NCBI RefSeq assembly: GCF_017848645.1 | Contig: NZ_JAFEIF010000041.1 | Span: forward strand, 62,001 to 126,000 | DNA: 64,000 nt | Reading direction: 5' to 3' | Origin: Limnohabitans sp. | GTDB taxonomy: Bacteria; Pseudomonadota; Gammaproteobacteria; Burkholderiales; Burkholderiaceae_C | Shown: positions 44,901-53,643 of the stretch, piece after piece | How positions within the stretch are numbered: the first letter of the stretch is position 1 | How the letters are laid out: the number at the start of each line of letters is the position of its first letter | The notes under the pieces: generated by a model | Databases searched by the model: none | The model's input: only the letters and a program-made list of their open reading frames with translations | What the model was told of the DNA's origin: nothing | Made by a program: the position numbers and the translations under genes

Positions 44901-44968
44901 AATGCGGCTTAGTTTTTGACCGCGCATGGCGTGCGGACATCGACCGACGCTTTTTTGGGCACAACTGA
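41912..44968 (+). CDS. res: Fusion protein: N-terminal MNT-type nucleotidyltransferase domain plus Type III restriction Res subunit (DEAD-like helicase plus PD-(D/E)XK nuclease)
   Basis: One uninterrupted 1018-aa frame: GSRARGDHRPASDID (GSX10DXD, 42026-42070); Res part PTGGGKT (42563-42583), DEGHH (43094-43108), LSATP, and C-terminal YPDFVFGF..LVLMETKG. Confidence 0.9.
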   Translation: MTAVVSNAVIDFGLGPELTLQLHEVFGRFVGLERVWVYGSRARGDHRPASDIDLMADAPDWSAQDFTALWAAVDDLRSLRGIDLSHWQSTLSDGFRQQVEKDRQVFWQPRRAAVSLPRALGFDDLKDFQAKSLLKLDAYLAELRSARADSDQALAAMAQVKAMEKMSDAKQSLADFPKSAWQALHDARALPEAYAERPHSSRFDGAGRAIPNVCLKVPTGGGKTLLAAASVGKVFEGYLRRSTGLVLWVVPNEAIYRQTLKTLSNRDHPYRQMLNVVGAGRVKILEKDSPLSRLDVESHLCVMVLMLASAARQSKETLRFFRDRGNVQGFLPFEDDIEAHWALLADVPNLDVYGSVWADGSGKDSGGMQARQKGSIVKSSLGNVMRLVRPMVVIDEGHHGYTDNALRTIDGFNPSFMLELSATPRVVEAGASGSKAAGAVSGSNILVDVRGTDLDAAEMIKLPIHVDVRAWADWQSCLSASVDQLNALARQAEVLQGETARYIRPILLVQVERTGKDQIDSGFIHAQHVREFLAQMGFAETQIREKTSDKDELGDEDLLSPTSQVRVIITKQALQEGWDCPFAYVLCSLAASKGKRALTQLVGRILRLPHVAKTGHEALDACYVFCHDIQTGEVVKAIKQSLETEGMGDLAMAVRGNGGSGPDAPQVRQLTRREGLAHLRLFLPTVTWAEPGQPRRKLVYESDVLARVPWQDLNPDTLAVGWKPSQSLRMSGSEARLMVDLTVLQDVQAPLRRARSDSAEALTLDRGQLVRALVDIAPNPWLVWGWVDAVVQRCLQTWAESAVAASAATLIERLRVELQAWRDEMAQQVFEGLTAQGRIEFRLRADATDYELPSHDEWLQTGKAHKLTRSDGLTDVQKSLLVPALQTPDMNDFEAAFAGYLDEQAALRWWHRNVAKTQYGLQGWRRHKVYPDFVFGFLSEGNEARLVLMETKGLHLDNEDTDYKQALLDRLTEAFCDERFAQAGDLALEQDGRTQLECGLVFDRAWRADIDRRFFGHN

Positions 44969-45011
44969 AGCCCGTTAGACTTCAAACCAATTTTTTTCAA
45001 TAAAGAGACCC

Positions 45012-46100
45012 ATGGCGACCACCGAACAACTCCTCCAAGCCCTGCAAGCCGTCATTGACCCGAACACGGGCAAAGATTTTGTTTCCACCAAAACCCTGAA
45101 AAACCTGCAAGTCGAAGGCGGCGATGTCGCCTTTGACGTGGAGCTGGGCTACCCGGCCAAGAGCCAGATTCCCGGCATTCGCCAGGCCTTGATTGCCGCC
45201 GCCAAAGGCGTGGCGGGTGTGTTCAACGTGTCGGCCAACGTGACCAGCAAGATCACGGCGCACGCCGCCCAGCGCGGTGTGGCCCTGCTGCCGCAGGTCA
45301 AAAACATCGTGGCTGTGGCCTCCGGCAAGGGTGGCGTGGGCAAAAGCACCACCGCCGTGAACCTGGCCCTGGCGCTGGCGGCCGAGGGGGCCAAAGTGGG
45401 CCTGCTGGACGCCGACATTTACGGCCCCAGCCAGCCCATGATGATGGGCATCGAAGGCCGCCCCGAGAGCGAAGACGGCCAGACCATGGAGCCGCTGGAG
45501 AACTACGGCGTGCAAGTCATGTCGATTGGCTTCCTGGTCAACGCCGACGAAGCCATGATCTGGCGCGGCCCCATGGCCACCCAGGCGCTGGAGCAGCTGC
45601 TGCGCCAGACCAACTGGAAAGAACTCGACTATTTGATCGTGGACATGCCCCCGGGCACGGGCGACATCCAGCTGACGCTGAGCCAGCGCGTGCCCATGAC
45701 GGGCGCGGTGATCGTGACCACCCCGCAGGACATTGCCCTCTTGGACGCCAAAAAAGGCGTGAAGATGTTCGAGAAAGTCGGCGTGCCGATTTTGGGCTTG
45801 GTCGAAAACATGGCGGTGCATGTGTGCACCAATTGCGGCCATGTCGAGCACATCTTTGGCGCTGACGGCGGCAAGAAAATGGCCGCTGAATACGGCATGG
45901 ATTACCTCGGCGCACTGCCGCTGGACATGCAAATTCGCCTGCAGGCCGACAGCGGCAAGCCCACCGTGGTCTACGACCCCGACGGCGAAGTGGCCCAGAT
46001 TTACAAAGCGGTAGCCCGCCAGGTGGCGGTCAAGATCGCGGCCAAGGCCAAAGACTTCTCGTCCAAGTTCCCGACCATCAAGGTCAGCAAGGACACCTGA
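45012..46100 (+). CDS. apbC: Iron-sulfur cluster carrier protein ApbC/Mrp
   Basis: VASGKGGVGKSTTAVNLALALAAEGAKVGLLDADIYGPSQPMMMG, CTNCGHVEHIFG. Confidence 0.96.
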   Translation: MATTEQLLQALQAVIDPNTGKDFVSTKTLKNLQVEGGDVAFDVELGYPAKSQIPGIRQALIAAAKGVAGVFNVSANVTSKITAHAAQRGVALLPQVKNIVAVASGKGGVGKSTTAVNLALALAAEGAKVGLLDADIYGPSQPMMMGIEGRPESEDGQTMEPLENYGVQVMSIGFLVNADEAMIWRGPMATQALEQLLRQTNWKELDYLIVDMPPGTGDIQLTLSQRVPMTGAVIVTTPQDIALLDAKKGVKMFEKVGVPILGLVENMAVHVCTNCGHVEHIFGADGGKKMAAEYGMDYLGALPLDMQIRLQADSGKPTVVYDPDGEVAQIYKAVARQVAVKIAAKAKDFSSKFPTIKVSKDT

Positions 46101-46109
46101 GCGCCAAGT

Positions 46110-46146
46110 CACGGCCGCCCGGCCAGGCAGCCGGGCGGGCCGTGAA
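46110..46146. other. GC-rich hairpin downstream of apbC, possible transcript end or REP-like structure
   Basis: tcacggc-cgcccggc / caggca / gccgggcgggccgtga near-perfect inverted repeat, no T-run. Confidence 0.6.
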
Positions 46147-46226
46147 CCCTGGGTTTCTTGGGATACCCACTGTAAAGAGTCCATAGGTATTCGTTGTTAT
46201 CATGCGTCCAGTATCAAAGGCGTCAT

Positions 46227-48650
46227 GTGAAATACCTCCTTTTACCCATTTTTTGGATTCGTCAAACGCTTCAGCGCTGGCCTTTGTGGTGGCTGGGCCT
46301 CCTTTTGGCGGGCGTTTGCCTGTGGGTGGTGCTCTACACCTACCAGGCCAGCGAGCGTATGGTGCGCCAATACGCCACCGAAAGTGCGCAGGCCCATGCC
46401 GTGAGCCTCACGCAATTTCGCAATTTCTACACCGATCAGATCGTGCCCCGCGCCATGGAGGCGGGCGTGCATGTGACGCACGACTATAAAAATCGGAAAA
46501 ATACACTGCCTTTGCCTGCCACCTTGACGCTGGATTTGGGGCATTACCTGTCCAAGGTGGATGGCGGCACCCAGGTGCGGCTGTACAGCGAAAAGCCCTT
46601 CCCTTGGCGCGTGCAAGAGCGTCAACTCGATGACTTTCAACGCCAGGCCCTGCAGCATCTGAAAGAAAAGCCGGATGTGCCTTTTGTGCGCGAGGAGATC
46701 CTCAACGGCGAGCGGGTATTGCGCTACGCCCAAGCCGACCGCATGACGCTGCGCTGCGTGGCCTGCCACAACAGTTACCCCAGCTCACCCCGCACCGACT
46801 GGAAAACCGGCGATGTGCGTGGCGCCCTGGAGGTGGTGCTGCCCGTCTCGCAGTGGCAAACCACCAGCACTGGCATCCTCAACCGCACCTTTGTGGTCCT
46901 GTTGGCGGTGCTCTTTTTGGGTCTGCTGCTGGTGTGGTGGACGGTGCGGCGATTCCGCCAGGCCTTGCTCACGTCGCGCAAATTGTCGACCGAGCGGCGT
47001 GCGGCGATTGAGCAGCTGAGCGAAGAAATCAACGAGCGCAAGCAAATAGAGCGGCAAATGCGCTTGAGCGAAAGCAAGTTGCAAAGCATTTTCAAGTCGG
47101 TGCCCGAGGCCATTGTGGTGGCCGATGCCCAAGGTTTGATCGTGCAGTGCAATGCCGCCACCGAGGCCATCTTCGGTTACACCTCCGAGGAGCTCAACGG
47201 CCAGAAACTGGACATGCTGATGGGACCCGAGGATGGGGGGCGGCATGACGATTACATGCAGACCTACCAACGCACGGGTGAAAAGAAGATCATCAACCAG
47301 CCGCGCGTGCTCCATGGTCGTCGCAAAGATGGCCAATTGTTCTCGCTGCGCCTGACCATCAGCGAGATGCGGGTGGACGAGGAGGTGCATTTTGTCGGGG
47401 TGATGCAGGACTTCACGGCCATTGAAAATGCCCAGCGGATGCTCATCGAGGCCAAGGAAAAGGCAGAGCAGGACAACCGCATGCGCGGTGAATTCCTGGC
47501 CAACATGAGCCATGAAATCCGCACCCCCATGAACGGCATCGTGGGCATGACCGAACTGGCCATGGACACCCAGGACAAGGCGGCGCAAAAGGAATACCTG
47601 ACTCTGGCGCGCGACTCGGCCAACCACTTGCTGCACATCATCAACCAGATTCTGGATTTTTCGAAAATCGAAGCCCAGGCGTTGGAGCTGGAGCTGCTCA
47701 AGGTCAGTCCGGGTCAATTGATCCACGACACCAGCCGTTCCCTGGAGCAGTTGGCCCGTGTCAAGGGCATCGATCTGCAGGTGGACATTTCAGCGGCGGT
47801 GCCCGAATGGGCCTGGATGGATCCGGTGCGCATGCGCCAGGTCTTGACCAACCTGATTGGCAATGCCATCAAGTTCACCGAAGTCGGTGCGGTCACCGTG
47901 GCCGCGCAAGCCGTGCCCGGCCAGGACGCGGACCACTGCGTGTTGCGCATCAGCATCACCGACACAGGCATTGGTTTTGATCCGTCTCGCACGGCGGCGC
48001 TGTTCAGCCCCTTCACCCAAGGCGATGGCTCGGTCACGCGCTCGTTCGGGGGCACGGGCCTGGGCCTGGCCATCACCCGTCGACTGGTGCATTTGATGGG
48101 CGGTGAAATCAGCGCCAACGGGCAGCCCGACCTGGGCGCTTGCTTCACAGTGACCTTGCCGGTCGAAAAAACCAGTTTGGATGCCGACGACCAAAGCGCA
48201 GCATCTGGCCAGACCTCGGACCTGAGTTTGAGCCCGGTTTACCAAAAACCGATCTCGGTGTTGCTCGTGGAGGACCACGACATCAACCGCAAGCTGGCCG
48301 AGATCATGCTGCAGCGCATGGGTTACCGTTACGTCTCTGCCTGTGATGGTTTGCAGGCGCTGGATGTGCTGGAGAAAGACCGATTCGACGTGGTCCTGAT
48401 GGACGTGATGATGCCGGTCATGGATGGCATCACCGCCCTCAAGCTGCTGCGTGAGCGGGAGGCTGAACAAGGCCGAAGAACCCGCGTCCTCATGGTCACG
48501 GCCCACGCCATGACCGGTGACCGTGAGCGTTTCCTGGGGGCGGGGGCGGACGGCTATGTGTCCAAGCCCATGTCACAGGCGGCGTTGCAAAAGGAAATTG
48601 AGCGGGTGCTGAATGTGCCCCATGCTGCTGAGGGCGACGCACCGAACTGA
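46227..48650 (+). CDS. Hybrid sensor histidine kinase: TM, DUF3365/Tll0287-like sensor with CxxCH, PAS, HisKA, HATPase, REC
   Basis: LRCVACHNSYP, PAS PEAIVVADAQGLIVQCNAATEAIFGYTSEEL, MSHEIRTPMNGIVGM, GGTGLGLAITRRLV, REC VLLVEDHDINRKLAE..VVLMDVMMPVMDGI; GTG start proposed. Confidence 0.88.
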   Translation: MKYLLLPIFWIRQTLQRWPLWWLGLLLAGVCLWVVLYTYQASERMVRQYATESAQAHAVSLTQFRNFYTDQIVPRAMEAGVHVTHDYKNRKNTLPLPATLTLDLGHYLSKVDGGTQVRLYSEKPFPWRVQERQLDDFQRQALQHLKEKPDVPFVREEILNGERVLRYAQADRMTLRCVACHNSYPSSPRTDWKTGDVRGALEVVLPVSQWQTTSTGILNRTFVVLLAVLFLGLLLVWWTVRRFRQALLTSRKLSTERRAAIEQLSEEINERKQIERQMRLSESKLQSIFKSVPEAIVVADAQGLIVQCNAATEAIFGYTSEELNGQKLDMLMGPEDGGRHDDYMQTYQRTGEKKIINQPRVLHGRRKDGQLFSLRLTISEMRVDEEVHFVGVMQDFTAIENAQRMLIEAKEKAEQDNRMRGEFLANMSHEIRTPMNGIVGMTELAMDTQDKAAQKEYLTLARDSANHLLHIINQILDFSKIEAQALELELLKVSPGQLIHDTSRSLEQLARVKGIDLQVDISAAVPEWAWMDPVRMRQVLTNLIGNAIKFTEVGAVTVAAQAVPGQDADHCVLRISITDTGIGFDPSRTAALFSPFTQGDGSVTRSFGGTGLGLAITRRLVHLMGGEISANGQPDLGACFTVTLPVEKTSLDADDQSAASGQTSDLSLSPVYQKPISVLLVEDHDINRKLAEIMLQRMGYRYVSACDGLQALDVLEKDRFDVVLMDVMMPVMDGITALKLLREREAEQGRRTRVLMVTAHAMTGDRERFLGAGADGYVSKPMSQAALQKEIERVLNVPHAAEGDAPN

Positions 48651-48671
48651 TTTTTGGTTGGCTGATGAGGG

Positions 48672-48699
48672 CCCCCAGCGCAAGACAGCGCTGAGGGGG
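48672..48699. terminator. Hairpin between convergent genes, possible bidirectional terminator
   Basis: cccccagcgc-aagaca-gcgctgaggggg inverted repeat between convergent ORFs; no clear T-run. Confidence 0.4.
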
Positions 48700-48720
48700 A
48701 TTCGCTGATGCTTGGCGGCG

Positions 48721-50430
48721 TCAGCTTTTTTGGCCGGCCCGCATGAGTTGACCCGGCAAAGCGCCAGTGGCTTGCTGGTTTTCAAAGATGGGCTGGCCAG
48801 CCACCAAGGTGGCGATGTAGCCATCGCAGCGCTGGGTCAGGCGCCGCCCGCCTGCGGGCAGGTCGTACACCATTTCGGGGGCGTACAGGCGCAGTTTGTC
48901 GTAGTCGATGATGTTGATGTCGGCTTTCTTGCCCACTTGCAGTGTGCCCCGGTCCTGCATGCCGTAGAGGCGGGCCGTGTCATGTGTCTGGCGCTTGACC
49001 ATGGCTTCCACGCTGAATGTGCCGCCCCGGGTGCGCGAACGGCTCCAGTGCGTCAACATGAAGGTGGGCATGCTCACGTCGCAGATGTAGTTGCAGTGCG
49101 CGCCGCCATCCGACAGGCTGTTGACGGTCACATCGGTCTGCAGCCATTCTTGCAGGTGGTCCAGATTGCCGTAGGAGTAGTTGAAGCTCGGGTAATAGAG
49201 CATGGCCATGCCATCGCGTTCCATCATCAGGTCATAGACGATTTCCAGGCCGCTGCGGCCCTGGGCTTGCATCATGGCCTGCACGCTTTCGCTGGCTTCG
49301 GGCTCGTAGTCCGGGTTGTCGGCCAGGCGGTAGATTTTGTGGAAGTTGCCAAACATGGTGCGCATGCGCTCGTCGGTGCGCAGGCGTTCGCCGGTCAGGA
49401 TGGACTGGCGTACTTCAGGCTGGCGCAGCCGTGCGATGCGCTCGGGCCAGGGCAGCTTGGCGATCTCCAGATAGACCGGGCTCACGATGAAGGGGTGCAA
49501 GCTGCTGTGCCACGAAAACAGCAGGCCCACAGGGCGGCCGCAGATGCCGCCATACAGGGGGATGTCTTGTTGGTGGGCGTCTTTCAGGGTGCCCAGAATC
49601 TCTTTCCACAAATCGGGTGCCGGGTCGGTTTGCTGCAAGTTAAAGAGCACGGGCAGCTTGTTTTTGAGGGCCAGATTGCGCATCCACGGAATCTCGTGGT
49701 GCATGGAGATGTGGTTGGACGTCATCTGAAACACGCCGTGACCCACCTCGCCCAGCACTTGGCCCAGGGTGGAAATTTCTTCGCCCGTGGCAAAGGTGCC
49801 TGGCGGGTATTTGCGCTGGTCGTATTTGTGCAAAAAGGTGCGTGAGGTGGAAAAACCAAACGCGCCAGCCTTGAGCGCCTCGCGCACAATGGCGCACATC
49901 TCGAACAGGTCGTCCGGTGTGGTCTCATCGTGCTGGATGCCGCGTTCGCCCATCACATAGGCCCGCACGGCCGAGTGGGGGATTTGCGTGGCGATGTCCA
50001 GGGCCTTGGGGCGGCGTGCCAGGGCATCCATGTATTCGGGAAAGCTTTCCCAATCCCACTGGATGCCTTCGGACAGCACCGCACCGGGGATGTCCTCCAC
50101 GCCCTCCATGACCGAGATCAGCCAGTCGCGCTTGTCGGGCTTGACCGGGGCAAAGCCCATGCCGCAGTTGCCCATGACCACGCTGGTCACGCCGTGCGCC
50201 GTGGAGGGTGAGAGGTAGGGGTCCCAGGTGGCCTGGCCGTCGTAGTGGGTGTGGATGTCGATCCAGCCGGGTGTGACCAGGGCGCCTTGGGCGTCGAGGG
50301 TGCGGCGGGCTGGGCCTGCCTTGCCACCCACCTGGCTGATGACGCCTTGGTCGATGGCGATGTCGCCTGCTTGGGCGGGTGCGCCGGTGCCGTCAATGAG
50401 GCTGCCGCCGCGAATCACGAGATCGTGCAT
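48721..50430 (-). CDS. N-acyl-D-amino-acid deacylase / amidohydrolase family protein
   Basis: HDLVIRGGSLIDGTGAPAQAGDIAI, VTPGWIDIHTHYDGQATWDP. Confidence 0.88.
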   Translation of the reverse strand: MHDLVIRGGSLIDGTGAPAQAGDIAIDQGVISQVGGKAGPARRTLDAQGALVTPGWIDIHTHYDGQATWDPYLSPSTAHGVTSVVMGNCGMGFAPVKPDKRDWLISVMEGVEDIPGAVLSEGIQWDWESFPEYMDALARRPKALDIATQIPHSAVRAYVMGERGIQHDETTPDDLFEMCAIVREALKAGAFGFSTSRTFLHKYDQRKYPPGTFATGEEISTLGQVLGEVGHGVFQMTSNHISMHHEIPWMRNLALKNKLPVLFNLQQTDPAPDLWKEILGTLKDAHQQDIPLYGGICGRPVGLLFSWHSSLHPFIVSPVYLEIAKLPWPERIARLRQPEVRQSILTGERLRTDERMRTMFGNFHKIYRLADNPDYEPEASESVQAMMQAQGRSGLEIVYDLMMERDGMAMLYYPSFNYSYGNLDHLQEWLQTDVTVNSLSDGGAHCNYICDVSMPTFMLTHWSRSRTRGGTFSVEAMVKRQTHDTARLYGMQDRGTLQVGKKADINIIDYDKLRLYAPEMVYDLPAGGRRLTQRCDGYIATLVAGQPIFENQQATGALPGQLMRAGQKS

Positions 50431-50461
50431 GGGGAAATTCCTGTGGTGATGGGGGAGAAGT

Positions 50462-51475
50462 TCAGTCGAGCTTGAGGTTCAGGCGTTTGATGACGGCACC
50501 CCAGCGTTCGTGGTCGCGCTTGACGATGCGGGCAAACTCTTCAGGTCCAGCACCGCTGACTTCATTGCCCTGGGTGGTGATCATTTGGCTCACCTCGGTC
50601 GATTTCAAGGCGCGGCCCATGGCGTCAGAGACTTTTTTGGCCAGGGCAGGCGACATGTTGCCAGGGGCAAAAAAGCCCTGCCAGCCCACAATGTCGATGC
50701 CCTCCACCCCAGCCTCGGTCATGGTGGGCAAGTCGGGCAGGACACTCAAGCGCTTGTCGGCAGCAACCGCCAGGAGCTTGAATCGACCCGCCTTGGCGCC
50801 CTCCACAGCGGTGGCGGTGCCGTCAAAGTAAAACTGCACATCGCCTGCCATCAGGGCCCGTGTGGCGTCTGGCGTGCCTTTGTAGGGCACATGCACCATC
50901 TGGGTGTTGCTGCGCATCATCAGCATTTCGGCATTCAGGTGCGAGGTCGAGCCCTGGCTGAAGGAGGCGAAGTTGAGTTTGCCAGGGTTGCTGCGTGCAA
51001 AGTTGAGCATGTCGCGCACCGAGTTGAAGGGCGACTCCTTGTTGACCACCAGCACTGTGGCGGAGCGGGCCACTTGGGTGATGGGCGTGAAGTCCTTGAA
51101 CGGGTCGTAGGGCAGTTTGCTGTACAGATGCGGGTTCTGGGTGTGGGTGACCACGATGGTGTACAGCAGGGTGTGACCGTCGTTGGCCGCGCGTGCCACG
51201 TCCTGTGCACCGATCAGCGTTCCCGCGCCGGGCTTGTTGTCCACGACAAAGTTGCCGCCGGTGTCTTCGCTCAATTTGCGCGCAATCGTGCGGGCCAGCC
51301 CATCAGAACCAGAGCCGGCAGGGAACGGCACCACGATGCGCACGGGTTTGCCGGGTGTGGGCCACTGAGGCTCCTGTGCCATGGCCGGTGCACTGCTCAC
51401 GCCCCAGGCCAAGAGCATCAGGGCCGTCAATTGCCGGCGAACTGGTTGCAGCGATTCGTTCTTGCGAAAGTTCAT
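50462..51475 (-). CDS. Bug-type (TctC) periplasmic tripartite tricarboxylate transporter substrate-binding protein
   Basis: Signal peptide plus PVRIVVPFPAGSGSDGLARTIARKLSE, NKPGAGTLIGAQDVARAANDGHTLL. Confidence 0.92.
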   Translation of the reverse strand: MNFRKNESLQPVRRQLTALMLLAWGVSSAPAMAQEPQWPTPGKPVRIVVPFPAGSGSDGLARTIARKLSEDTGGNFVVDNKPGAGTLIGAQDVARAANDGHTLLYTIVVTHTQNPHLYSKLPYDPFKDFTPITQVARSATVLVVNKESPFNSVRDMLNFARSNPGKLNFASFSQGSTSHLNAEMLMMRSNTQMVHVPYKGTPDATRALMAGDVQFYFDGTATAVEGAKAGRFKLLAVAADKRLSVLPDLPTMTEAGVEGIDIVGWQGFFAPGNMSPALAKKVSDAMGRALKSTEVSQMITTQGNEVSGAGPEEFARIVKRDHERWGAVIKRLNLKLD

Positions 51476-51625
51476 TTTTGTCTCCTGTTGTGGTGGTGGG
51501 ATGGCTGGCCAAGGACGCCGTGATCAAAGCCGTGGGCTGTCACCTGCAGCGCATCAAAGCTCAGCTTAGAGGCTTGCAGTGTTAAAAACAATTGCAAAAT
51601 AATATGAAGCAATTGACTATTTTTT

Positions 51626-52552
51626 ATGTTGAACCTCAAACGCTTGGAACACCTGGTCGTCATCGCGCAAGAGCATTCGTTCTTGAAGGCTGCCCAGCGC
51701 TTGCACCTGACACCCCCGGCGCTGACCCGCAGCATCCAGACGCTGGAGAGCACTTTAGGTCTGGCGTTGCTCAACCGATCCCATGAGGGGGTCAGCCTCA
51801 CCGATGCGGGCCAGCTCGTGGTGCAGCGGGCCAACCGTCTTTTGGGGGATGCGCAGAACCTCAAAAATGAAGCAGACCAGTTGCGCGGCGTGCAGACCGG
51901 GCAGGTGAACTTCGGGGTCGGGGTTTTTCCGGCTGCGGCTTTTTTGACGGGGGTCTTGATCCACCAGGCCCGCGAGCGTCCGGGGCTCAAAGTCCAGGTG
52001 GACATTGGCAGCTGGCAGAGGTTGTTGGGCAAGCTCGAACGCCATGAACTCGATTTTGTGGTGGCCCTGACCCAGAGCTTGCCGCCGCCGCAGGATTTTC
52101 AGATTCAAGCCTTGCCCAGCCAGCGGTTTGCTTTTTTTGTCCGAACGGGGCATCCCTTGTTGGCGATGGGCGCGGTCAGGCAGTTGGCGGCTTTTCGGAC
52201 CTATGGTTTGATGGGGCCCCAGCTGCCGCGCAAGGCCCAGGAAAACCTGTGCGCTTTGTACGGCATCGAGGATGTGCAGGCCTTGCCCATGGCGCTGGTT
52301 TGTGACGAGATCCATGTGCTGCAAGCCGTGGTGGCTGCCAGTGACCATGTGTTGCTGGCCACGCACGAGGGCATGCACAGCTGTCTGACACAAGGGCGTG
52401 TGCAGGTCTTGCGCCACGTGCAGTACGCACAGGCCCAGCCAGTCGGTATTTCTGTGGTTCACCACCGCCAGCGCAGCTTGTCCCCGGCGGCGGCCTGGTT
52501 TGTCGAGTTGATCGGCCAGTCTCTGAGCGGTCAGTGGCCGCCTGAGGGCTAG
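51626..52552 (+). CDS. LysR family transcriptional regulator
   Basis: MLNLKRLEHLVVIAQEHSFLKAAQRLHLTPPALTRSIQTLE HTH; divergent from the Bug gene. Confidence 0.93.
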   Translation: MLNLKRLEHLVVIAQEHSFLKAAQRLHLTPPALTRSIQTLESTLGLALLNRSHEGVSLTDAGQLVVQRANRLLGDAQNLKNEADQLRGVQTGQVNFGVGVFPAAAFLTGVLIHQARERPGLKVQVDIGSWQRLLGKLERHELDFVVALTQSLPPPQDFQIQALPSQRFAFFVRTGHPLLAMGAVRQLAAFRTYGLMGPQLPRKAQENLCALYGIEDVQALPMALVCDEIHVLQAVVAASDHVLLATHEGMHSCLTQGRVQVLRHVQYAQAQPVGISVVHHRQRSLSPAAAWFVELIGQSLSGQWPPEG

Positions 52553-52593
52553 CCCGCCCGATCAGACTTGCGCGGTGGTGCGCCCGGGCCCCA

Positions 52594-53514
52594 TCAGGGT
52601 GCGGCCTTGGGCAGGATGCCCGGCCTGAAATTGACCAGCAAGGCCAGCAAAGTCAGCAAGATGCCCGCCCACTGCCAAGCGGTGATGACCTCTTGCAAGG
52701 CGAAAGCCCCTGCAGCCAGGCCGACCACCGGCACCCCCAGGCTCAAAGGCGCCACCTGGTTGGCCGGGTGGCGTTTGAGCAGACCTGTCCACAAGGCGTA
52801 AGCGATCACGGTGGCAAACCAGCCCAGGTACAGCACACTGGCCCAGCTGAGCCAGCTCACTTGCGCCAGGTGCGCCCAGCTCAAAGGCGGGTCCAGTTGC
52901 CAGCTCAGCAGCATGAAGGGCAGGATGGGCAAGGCCGAACTCCACACCACAAAGGCCACCGGGTCCAGGCTTTGGCCTGGTTTGCAGGCCTGCTGGGCTT
53001 GGCGTGCGACGATGTTGGACGCAGCCCACATGGCCGCAGCAGCCAGGTTCAGGGCCAGTCCCGCCCAGGTCACGCCCACCGATGAGCCCGCCAGGATGCC
53101 CAAACCAAAGCAGGTCAGCGCCAGGCCCCCCAGGCCCAGGCTGTACCTTTGGTGGCGGGCCAGTTTTTCTTGCAACAGGACCAGGCCGAACAGCGCCGTG
53201 AAAAACACCTGGGTTTGCATCAGCACCGAGGCCAGCGATGCGGTCATGCCCACCTTGAGCGCCAGGAACAGCAAGCCGAACTGCCCCAAGCCCTGGCACA
53301 AGCCATACAACACCACCCACTGCCAAGGGATGGCAGGCGGGCGGATGAGCAGCAGCAGTGTCAAAGCAGCCGCCATGTAACGACCAGCGCCCAGCTGCAA
53401 AGGCGTGAAGTCTTGCAGGCCGAACTTCATGGCCACAAAGTTGGTGCCCCATATGGCGATCACGCCCAAGGCTGCGAGGTAGTCTTTGGATGTGAAGGGT
53501 GAAGCAGAACTCAT
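52594..53514 (-). CDS. EamA/DMT family transporter
   Basis: Ten-TM EamA profile, IWGTNFVAMKFGLQDFTPLQLGAGRY. Confidence 0.88.
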   Translation of the reverse strand: MSSASPFTSKDYLAALGVIAIWGTNFVAMKFGLQDFTPLQLGAGRYMAAALTLLLLIRPPAIPWQWVVLYGLCQGLGQFGLLFLALKVGMTASLASVLMQTQVFFTALFGLVLLQEKLARHQRYSLGLGGLALTCFGLGILAGSSVGVTWAGLALNLAAAAMWAASNIVARQAQQACKPGQSLDPVAFVVWSSALPILPFMLLSWQLDPPLSWAHLAQVSWLSWASVLYLGWFATVIAYALWTGLLKRHPANQVAPLSLGVPVVGLAAGAFALQEVITAWQWAGILLTLLALLVNFRPGILPKAAP

Positions 53515-53643
53515 GCGGGCAGGTGTCTCGAAAAACCAGGCTCGCAGCCGTGTGAGAGCCAAAAAAAGCCACGGTGTGCTGAACGTGGCATCGCATGATA
53601 AGGACACGTCTGCCCAAGACCTGAGCCTTGGGCGACGCCCGCC

